Source: Chitinophaga ginsengisegetis (GTDB taxonomy: Bacteria; Bacteroidota; Bacteroidia; Chitinophagales; Chitinophagaceae). Taken from it: a stretch of DNA of 64,000 bases. The notes under the pieces were generated by a model that worked only from the letters and a program-made list of their open reading frames with translations, did not search any database and had not been told where the DNA came from. Both the position numbers and the translations under genes were made by a program. Location of the stretch: positions 1 to 64,000 of the forward strand of contig NZ_FUZZ01000007.1 of NCBI RefSeq assembly GCF_900168065.1, written 5' to 3'. Positions 57,964 to 64,000 of the stretch are shown here, one piece after another; position 1 is the stretch's first letter, and every line of letters begins with the position of its first letter.

Positions 57964-59193
57964 ATGGCTATGGCTAAAACCTTTTTTGAAGAATTAAACA
58001 GCGCAAATGCTACCGGTGTAGCCTATAAGAATATCAACCTGAAAAAGGCCGCACTGGCCTACTTTGCCAATTCGGGCAATGCCACTATCGCTGATCTGTG
58101 CAAAGAGCTGAACCTCAGCACACCCAAAGTAACCAACCTGGTGAACGACCTCATTGCCGATGGCCTGGTGATGGACTATGGCAAAATAGAATCCACAGGC
58201 GGCCGTAAGCCCAACCTGTACGGATTGGTACCGGATTCGGCCTTCTTCATCGGGGTGGACGTAAAACACGACCACCTCAACCTGGGCTTGTCGGATCTTC
58301 ACAAAAACCTGGTCACCACCGTGGAAGGACTGCCCTACGAACTGGATAATACCAAAGCCTCGCTGGAACAACTGTGCCTCCTGATCAATAACTTTATCGA
58401 TGGCCTCACCGTTCCCAAAGAAAAGATCCTCGGCATCGGTATCAATATCCAGGGACGCATCAACTACGCCACCGGCTACAACTACAGCCTCTTCTATTTC
58501 GACGACGAACCACTCAGCAAAGTCATCGCTGCCAAGGTGGGTATCCGCGTTTTCCTGGAGAATGATTCACGGGCAATGGCTTACGGAGAATTTTGCTCCG
58601 ACCTGGTGAACGGTGAACGCAACGTGCTGTTCCTCAACCTCGACTATGGCATAGGTATGGGCGTACTCATCAACGGGGAACTGTACTACGGTAAATCCGG
58701 CTACAGCGGGGAAGTGGGGCACATCCCGATGTTCGACAACGAAATCATCTGCCATTGCGGAAAAAAAGGATGCCTGGAAACGGAAGCCTCCGGATGGGCG
58801 CTGGTAAACATGTTCCGGCAAAAGCTGGCTGCGGGTTCTTCCTCTATGCTCAGCCGCACCCATCAATCACCTGAAGATATCCACCTGCATGATATTATAG
58901 ACGCCGCTAACAACGACGATATGCTGGCCATTGAACTCATCGCCAAAGTAGGAGAGAACCTGGGCCGCGGCGTAGCCCTGCTCATGAACATCTTCAACCC
59001 CGAACTGGTGATACTCGGTGGCGCACTGGCCGCTACACAGGATCACATCCGCCTGCCCATAAAAAGCGCTATGAAAAAGTATTCCCTCAGCCTGGTAAGT
59101 AATGATTCCAAACTGAAAATGTCACGGCTTGGTGAAAGCGCCGGTATTATCGGAGCCTGCCTGCTGGTAAGAAATAAGGTGCTGATAAGTTAG
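57964..59193 (+). CDS. ROK family transcriptional regulator/sugar kinase-like protein
   Basis: 409 residues. An N-terminal winged-helix region (about 25-85, 'ATIADLCKELNLSTPKVTNL') precedes a ROK domain with 'FLENDSRAMAYGE', 'SGYSGEVGHIPM' and a zinc-type motif 'CHCGKKGCLETEASG'. Such NagC/XylR-like proteins repress sugar-uptake genes; a GlcNAc or chitin-derived inducer would fit a chitinolytic genus but the sequence does not show it. Start at ATG 57964; ATG 57970 is two codons in. No sugar genes adjoin it. Confidence 0.9.
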   Translation: MAMAKTFFEELNSANATGVAYKNINLKKAALAYFANSGNATIADLCKELNLSTPKVTNLVNDLIADGLVMDYGKIESTGGRKPNLYGLVPDSAFFIGVDVKHDHLNLGLSDLHKNLVTTVEGLPYELDNTKASLEQLCLLINNFIDGLTVPKEKILGIGINIQGRINYATGYNYSLFYFDDEPLSKVIAAKVGIRVFLENDSRAMAYGEFCSDLVNGERNVLFLNLDYGIGMGVLINGELYYGKSGYSGEVGHIPMFDNEIICHCGKKGCLETEASGWALVNMFRQKLAAGSSSMLSRTHQSPEDIHLHDIIDAANNDDMLAIELIAKVGENLGRGVALLMNIFNPELVILGGALAATQDHIRLPIKSAMKKYSLSLVSNDSKLKMSRLGESAGIIGACLLVRNKVLIS

Positions 59194-59253
59194 TTTTTGC
59201 CTAACTTTATTATTCACCTGAATTCCATCTTCTTACCCTAAAAAAAGATTGTT

Positions 59254-59670
59254 ATGTCCACCACATTAACACCTTATCTCACGTTTGGAACTAACTGCCG
59301 CGAAGCCATGAACTTCTACAAAGGCATCTTCGGAGGAGAACTGTTTATCATGACAGTGGGCGAAGCGCCTGAAAGCGAAAATGTACCTGCTGCATCGAAA
59401 GATCTTGTGATGCATGCTTTTTTGAAAACATCTTCTTTTGAAATTATGGCGTCCGATGCCGTGATGGGGCCGGCGCCTAAAAATGGGGATACTATTACAC
59501 TGGCACTGGGTACGGAATCAAATGAAGAATCAGAAAAATTATTCAATGCGTTATCTGCCGGAGGAAAAGTAACCATGCCACTGGCTGAAACCTTCTGGGC
59601 ACACCGTTTTGGTATGTTAACCGATAAATATGGTTTTCTCTGGATGGTGAGCTTTAACAAGCCCATGTAA
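59254..59670 (+). CDS. VOC (glyoxalase/PhnB-like) family protein
   Basis: 138 residues, two beta-alpha-beta-beta-beta units. 'LTPYLTFGTNCREAMNFYKG' followed by 'IFGGEL', and 'WAHRFGMLTDKYGFLWMVSF' at the end are typical of the PhnB/3-demethylubiquinone-like VOC family. Catalytic metal ligands are not clear. Function undefined. A hairpin terminator separates it from the TPR gene. Confidence 0.9.
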   Translation: MSTTLTPYLTFGTNCREAMNFYKGIFGGELFIMTVGEAPESENVPAASKDLVMHAFLKTSSFEIMASDAVMGPAPKNGDTITLALGTESNEESEKLFNALSAGGKVTMPLAETFWAHRFGMLTDKYGFLWMVSFNKPM

Positions 59671-59689
59671 AAGACAATCATCTTTTTTT

Positions 59690-59732
59690 CAGCTGTTTAC
59701 TTTCTCCATATCATGCAGAAAATAAACAGCTG
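59690..59732. terminator. Hairpin between converging VOC and TPR genes
   Basis: CAGCTGTTTA (59690-59699) and TAAACAGCTG (59723-59732) form a perfect 10-bp stem with a 23-nt loop. T8 precedes on the plus strand. Probably bidirectional. Confidence 0.7.
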
Positions 59733-59738
59733 AATTAT

Positions 59739-62027
59739 TTATTTCTTCTTCCTGAAAAAAGAAAATAATCCTCCTCCTCTCAATTCGTTTTTCTTCTCTG
59801 CCGCAGGACGGAATTCCGGATCATTCGCCACAATCAGGTCAATGATTTTTTTGCAGGTGGCAGGATCTTCCTTTGCTTCGTAAGCCAGTGCCATCGTATA
59901 TCTCACCGCAGAAGCCTCTGTATCCCACGCCCAGTTATTGCTGGCGTAAATGTTTAAACACTGTGTGGCATATGCAAGGCATTCATCGTATTCTTTTTCA
60001 CCGAGATACGCCTCTGCAAGAAAAGCGTATACGCCAAACCGGTAGTTGGGTGCATTGTCTGCCGCGTCGCCGTTGGACATAATCTGCAGCGTATGCAGCA
60101 GATCTGTAATGGCCGCTTTATAACGGCCCAGCTTTAGCGCCGCCTTTCCCCGGAAGTAATAGATTTTCATTTGTGAAATCACCGGTAGTTTGGTGATGCC
60201 GCCAATGGAAATACGGTTGTTGATAGCGCCTATGCAATGTTCGTACTGTGCATTATCGAAATACAGGTACATCAGGTTGAAATAGGCATCACTGTCGTCG
60301 GGCTTTTCCACCAGGTGTGTTTCCAGCGCCAGTATACGTTCAGACAAATCATCGGCGCTATTGGTACGGATAAAGGCCCGGCCGGTTTTAATACGGTCGA
60401 TGTTATACGTAATGGTTTCCCGGTCGTAGTCCTCCAGTTCCTGCATATCTTTTGCAATCCAGGTATTATATTCTCCCAGTATTTTTTCATAGAGATCCAA
60501 TGCTTCGGCATGTTTCTCTAATGTACACAGGTCGTCGATCATTCGTTCATGGATAGATACATAGTACATCAGCGGCAATACTTCCGTGAAATTTTCCAGG
60601 ATGGTATGCCGGTCGGCGATCGCCTCGGCCAGCTTACCCATGCTGTGATACGCATCTGCCCTGGATTCCAGCTGCTCCCAGAAAGGCGACATATTGTACC
60701 CGATGGTGTGCACATGCGCTGCTTCCACAAAGATACCGCCTTCATACAAAGCAATACCATAGTTGTTGCAGCACATGGCGAAATGATGCGGATGGCCTGC
60801 ATAAGAGTTGCCCGAATTCTCATACCAATAGGCATGGTAAATATCAAAAGCTTTTTTATACAGGAAGCGCTTCAGGGCCGTGGACGCCTGTTTTACCCCG
60901 TTGTCTTTTTCCAGTTGAATAATTTCACTGAAGATAACACCCGCTGCGTACCAGTCGTACGGAATGTTATGCTCCACATCCGGCCAGCTTTCGGGGAATT
61001 GCCCGTTTACTTTGTAACTCGTGAAATACCACCTCACTACGCTGAATGGATAAGGCTTAATGGCCAGCGACTTTTCGTACCACGGCAATGCCTCCTGGTA
61101 ACTGCCGATGTTGAAGAATGCCGTGGCGGTATAATGATAGAAATAGGCTTCGCCGGGATATTCCGCAATAAAACGTTTGCCGGTGGAGATCTGTTCCAGG
61201 GTGCCTTCATCATCATCATCTCCAAAAAACTGTTGCCAGAATTCGGTAGTGCCTTTGCAGAATTCCCTTGCCAGCGCAGCGTTCCGCACACCATCTGCCA
61301 GCAGCTGCTGGATGTGCCGGAGCAAACGCAGCATATCATCTTTTGTATTTTCTCCTGCGGTGATCATGATCTGCAGCATGCTGGCGGCAAAGTCATAATC
61401 CGCCATATCCAGCGCAAACCAGGTGGTAGACAGCAGGCGGTTGTTAAACACCGTACATTCAAAGGCTTGTTTATAGTATTCCAGTGCAGCGGGTCTGTTT
61501 TCCGTATGATAGTATACATCGCCTATACGGGTAAAACACTGGAACCGCGCAACATTCAACTGGGGCAGATCATCGGCATAGAGTGATCCATACACCTCGA
61601 GGTTGCGTTGCATATCTGCCAGTGCTTTCTCCGTTTCATTTTTTAGTACCCATACCTGGAAGCGGTACAGTAGTGCTTTGGTAGTCAGTTCTTCATCGCC
61701 ACCGGCAATGAGGATATCACAATCGCCGATTGTTTCATCTCCTTTGTCGGCCATGATATTGGCGCCCATATACGCGCGGTGTACGCGGGCCTGTACATGC
61801 GTGGGATCAATGATCAGTACCTGGCTGAATGCCTCGTAGGCCTCGTTGTACATGGCGGTGGCCAGGTCCCTGTTGTCAGTGGCTTTGGCATTTTCCAGCT
61901 GGGATAAGCCCAGTAGTTGCCAGCCCCGGGCTTCGCCGGGGTTATCCTGCAGGTATATTTCCAGTTGGGTAATTGCTTCAGTATATGCCTGTTCATTATA
62001 CAGCCTTTCCAGTTCGTCAAAATGCAT
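59739..62027 (-). CDS. Large tetratricopeptide-repeat protein
   Basis: 762 residues, almost all TPR-like helical pairs. N-terminal repeats include 'FDELERLYNEQAYTEAITQL' and 'GEARGWQLLGLSQLENAKAT'; others recur through 'AALKLGRYKAAITDLLHTLQ'. There is no signal peptide or membrane segment, so it is likely a cytoplasmic scaffold. It ends in a short basic 'GGGLFSFFRKKK' tail. Partners unknown. Monocistronic. Confidence 0.87.
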   Translation of the reverse strand: MHFDELERLYNEQAYTEAITQLEIYLQDNPGEARGWQLLGLSQLENAKATDNRDLATAMYNEAYEAFSQVLIIDPTHVQARVHRAYMGANIMADKGDETIGDCDILIAGGDEELTTKALLYRFQVWVLKNETEKALADMQRNLEVYGSLYADDLPQLNVARFQCFTRIGDVYYHTENRPAALEYYKQAFECTVFNNRLLSTTWFALDMADYDFAASMLQIMITAGENTKDDMLRLLRHIQQLLADGVRNAALAREFCKGTTEFWQQFFGDDDDEGTLEQISTGKRFIAEYPGEAYFYHYTATAFFNIGSYQEALPWYEKSLAIKPYPFSVVRWYFTSYKVNGQFPESWPDVEHNIPYDWYAAGVIFSEIIQLEKDNGVKQASTALKRFLYKKAFDIYHAYWYENSGNSYAGHPHHFAMCCNNYGIALYEGGIFVEAAHVHTIGYNMSPFWEQLESRADAYHSMGKLAEAIADRHTILENFTEVLPLMYYVSIHERMIDDLCTLEKHAEALDLYEKILGEYNTWIAKDMQELEDYDRETITYNIDRIKTGRAFIRTNSADDLSERILALETHLVEKPDDSDAYFNLMYLYFDNAQYEHCIGAINNRISIGGITKLPVISQMKIYYFRGKAALKLGRYKAAITDLLHTLQIMSNGDAADNAPNYRFGVYAFLAEAYLGEKEYDECLAYATQCLNIYASNNWAWDTEASAVRYTMALAYEAKEDPATCKKIIDLIVANDPEFRPAAEKKNELRGGGLFSFFRKKK

Positions 62028-62157
62028 ATGCGCTTTATTAGGACATGTAATTTATTAATATTGGTGGACGATGATAAATATTTTCTGGTAGTTTCCTCCC
62101 GAATATATATATTTAAAGACCATTTATTATCAGCCAGAAACATTCAAATCCTTTGCC

Positions 62158-63555
62158 ATGAAAGCAATAGCAGTATTGTTATTACTCCTGTGTAATACAG
62201 TTGTAAACGCGCAGGAGTGCGATTGCAGGAAGAAATTTGACAGCGTACAGGTGTATCTGAAAAAGAATTATGTAGGGTTTATCGACAAAGTAACCCCGGT
62301 TACGCAGCAGGCTTATACTGCCATGCTCACAAAAATCCGGCTACAAGCCGCCACTATCAAAGGCGCCACTCATTGCCTCCTGCTGGTAAACCGCTACCTG
62401 CGCTTCTTTAAAGACCAGCACCTCGCCCTGCACATTGGCTACACGCCCTTAAAAGAAAAAATTGCCCTCACTCCCCAGCAGCTGGACCTGCTGCAAAAAC
62501 AACCGGTAAGTGGCGTAGCCGGAATCTACCAGGCCGACTCCCTTTACAAAGTAGCCCTGGTAAAGAACCTGCGGGGGCTGCGTACTTATGCTGCCGTGAT
62601 TATGGAATCGGCTTCGCCGGATTGGAAACCCGGCGACGTGTTGTTTGAACTGGCGGCTACCGGACCGGATAAATTTGATATGATCAGCTATGTAACGCAG
62701 GAGGTGAATTTTGATACCCTCACCATCGGAAAGCAGCGTGATGGCCTTTCCGCATTGGGGTGGCAGAAGCCCGCTACGGCATCGTTACAGAAAGCCGGCA
62801 ACACACCGGCAGAAATACCCGCCTTCGCCGATATGCCCGCGCCCCTCTTTTTCCGGCAGGTAAACGACAGTACCGGCTACCTGCGCATAAGCAGCTTTGA
62901 TGCGGCATTCTATCCACTGGCAGATTCCGTACTGAATGCAAACGATGAATACCTGCGCAGAAACCCCAACCTGGTAATTGATGTACGTAACAGCGGCCTG
63001 GGCGCCGATAAACTGATTGAACGCCTGCGGCCTTTACTGTATACCCAACCCGTGAGGATCACCGGGGCCGACTTTTATGCCACACCCGATAATATTGCCG
63101 CATGGAGACATGTCCTGGACGAACAAACCGGAAAACTACCGGAAGAATACGTAGAACAGATCCGGGCTGCGATCGAACAGGGTAGTGGTTTACAGGGCCG
63201 GTTGGTGAGTATGGGACCGGATGAAAACATGATCCTGCCTTCGCCGCTGCCGGCTCCGGCCAAAGTAGCGATACTCATCAACGGTAAATGCAGTAATACC
63301 GCAGAACAGTTTTTACTGGAAGCCGCACAAAGCCAGAAAGTAAAACTCATGGGCACGCCCACAGCAGGAGCGCTGGATTACTCCAATGTAGCCAGGGTAA
63401 AGTTTTCAGCGCCTGATTTCTCAATAGACTATCCCGTTACCCGCTCCCGCAGGGTTGCAGCAGGACAAGGCATTGATAACAAGGGCATTCAGCCTGCAGT
63501 GAAAGTAAATTTCCATTCGGCCGGCTGGCTGGAAGAAGTAGTGAAGCAATTTTAA
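62158..63555 (+). CDS. Exported S41-peptidase-like protein with altered active-site serine position
   Basis: 465 residues with signal peptide 'AIAVLLLLLCNTVVNAQ'. The C-terminal S41 (tail-specific protease) domain includes 'GYLRISSFDAAFYPLADSVL', 'NLVIDVRNSGLGADKLIERL' and 'INGKCSNTAEQFLLEAAQSQ' followed by KVKLMGTPTAGALDYSN. In related Bacteroidota proteins I expect Ser three residues before the conserved Glu; here that position is Asn (S-N-T-A-E, bases tgc agt aat acc gca gaa). It may be inactive or use another residue. No PDZ domain is evident. Confidence 0.87.
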   Translation: MKAIAVLLLLLCNTVVNAQECDCRKKFDSVQVYLKKNYVGFIDKVTPVTQQAYTAMLTKIRLQAATIKGATHCLLLVNRYLRFFKDQHLALHIGYTPLKEKIALTPQQLDLLQKQPVSGVAGIYQADSLYKVALVKNLRGLRTYAAVIMESASPDWKPGDVLFELAATGPDKFDMISYVTQEVNFDTLTIGKQRDGLSALGWQKPATASLQKAGNTPAEIPAFADMPAPLFFRQVNDSTGYLRISSFDAAFYPLADSVLNANDEYLRRNPNLVIDVRNSGLGADKLIERLRPLLYTQPVRITGADFYATPDNIAAWRHVLDEQTGKLPEEYVEQIRAAIEQGSGLQGRLVSMGPDENMILPSPLPAPAKVAILINGKCSNTAEQFLLEAAQSQKVKLMGTPTAGALDYSNVARVKFSAPDFSIDYPVTRSRRVAAGQGIDNKGIQPAVKVNFHSAGWLEEVVKQF

Positions 63556-63674
63556 TGCGGGAGTCGTTAAGATCCGGTTAACACTTGAACATCATTTAAA
63601 ACCCATCTTTGAGATACAAAGCATATGCTCACGCATATATAGGGTTTAAAAATAGTAACAATGGTAGAAAAACT

Positions 63675-63703
63675 GCCTCACAATTCTTTGTGAGGCTTCT
63701 TTA
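63675..63703. terminator. Bidirectional terminator after the S41-like gene
   Basis: GCCTCACAA (63675-63683) and TTGTGAGGC (63688-63696) with a 4-nt loop, then TTCTTTATT. Just before the converging response regulator's stop codon. A second, weaker AAACCC/GGGTTT stem lies at 63599-63657. Confidence 0.85.
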
Positions 63704-64000
63704 TTAAAACAACTTTTGTTGTAAAAGATCTACCAGTATATGCGTAAGCTCATGAAGACTGTTGGGCTTTGTCAGGAAATAAGAGGCTCCCAGCTCCCGG
63801 GTTTCTTTCTTATCAGATTCATGTGAAGAAGTGGTATAGATGACTATAGGTATATGTTTTAAATGATCCTGCTGCTGTATTTCTGCAAGAAACTGTTTCC
63901 CGTCTATTCTCGGCATATTCAGGTCAAGGAAGATGAGGTCGGGCACCAGGTTGTTGTTTAGCTTAAATAGTGCATCTTCTCCGTTTATAGCTTCATGGTA
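63704..64000 (-). CDS. Response regulator receiver-domain protein (5' end beyond window)
   Basis: The frame is open through the right edge (99 visible codons), so the N-terminus is missing. The visible receiver has 'ALFKLNNNLVPDLIFLDLNM', with phospho-acceptor Asp in 'IFLDLNMPRIDG', Thr/Ser in 'IVIYTTSSHESD' and Lys in 'SYFLTKPNSLHEL'. It ends soon after the receiver, so it is a single-domain CheY-like regulator of the type that often pairs with hybrid kinases. Confidence 0.87.
   Translation of the reverse strand, partial: YHEAINGEDALFKLNNNLVPDLIFLDLNMPRIDGKQFLAEIQQQDHLKHIPIVIYTTSSHESDKKETRELGASYFLTKPNSLHELTHILVDLLQQKLF

Noticed and set aside
60549..61586. 345-codon plus-strand frame opposite the TPR gene
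   Set aside because: Antisense to a repeat protein with a clear TPR pattern; no signal of its own.
1..64000. CRISPR arrays, insertion sequences, prophage or integrase genes
   Set aside because: I saw no regularly spaced repeats, no transposase or integrase motifs and no phage structural genes.

Overview
This 64 kb window reads as ordinary chromosomal backbone of a Bacteroidota bacterium, most likely a Chitinophaga-like member of the Chitinophagaceae. The evidence is a type IX secretion (T9SS) C-terminal sorting domain, a PorX response regulator, a TonB-dependent receptor with an N-terminal carboxypeptidase-regulatory-like domain, the LpxC-FabZ fusion typical of the phylum, and many promoters of the Bacteroidota form TAnnTTTG (-7), some with a TTG/TTTG about 18-20 nt upstream. 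I see no insertion sequence, prophage, integrase or CRISPR array.

Layout. 1-5.1 kb: end of a secreted DUF11-repeat adhesin, a TonB-dependent receptor with a small partner, and a winged-helix regulator. 5.1-9.1 kb: pdxA, rsmA, a 2-hydroxyacid dehydrogenase, greA and a HIT protein. 9.1-14.3 kb: two OmpR-type response regulators, ruvC, ruvB, a flippase-like membrane protein and a DUF3108 protein. 14.4-20.7 kb: exported and hydrolytic proteins (TlpA-like thioredoxin, M28 peptidase, lipoprotein, EEP hydrolase, M23 peptidase). 20.8-23.6 kb: an Lgt-like membrane protein overlapping a radical SAM enzyme that resembles tetraether lipid synthase (Tes/MJ0619), followed by two small paralogous membrane proteins. 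24-31 kb: leuS, ftsX-DUF3098-uppP, ald, tsaE. 31-38 kb: copper-type P-ATPase, short RecQ, a Gfo/Idh oxidoreductase and a HerA-like ATPase. 38-41.6 kb: DUF2975/XRE pair, GroES paralog, MBL hydrolase, MFS transporter. 41.6-46.9 kb: the lipid A operon lpxD-lpxC/fabZ-lpxA with an ABC ATPase, plus an HD hydrolase. 47-52.2 kb: porX, a small unknown gene, MBL hydrolase, helix-hairpin-helix protein, acyl-CoA dehydrogenase. 52.6-57.7 kb: di-haem cytochrome c, tig-clpP-clpX and a tRNA-Leu. 58-64 kb: ROK protein, VOC protein, large TPR protein, S41-like protein and a truncated response regulator.

The most unusual coding unit is the Lgt-like/Tes-like pair at 20.8-23.0 kb. The Lgt homolog carries substitutions at positions matching residues reported as important in E. 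coli Lgt, and the radical SAM enzyme carries cysteine motifs that I associate with a lipid-crosslinking family. Together they suggest a lipid-modification system in a mesophilic bacterium; this is inference. The most notable non-coding items are a promoter-proximal terminator in the greA leader, a candidate small RNA at about 52.36-52.46 kb with its own promoter and terminator, a roughly 160 nt nested palindrome at 33.2-33.4 kb belonging to a repeat family with partial copies at 24.0 and 35.4 kb, and several promoters placed so close to start codons that the mRNAs would be leaderless or nearly so.
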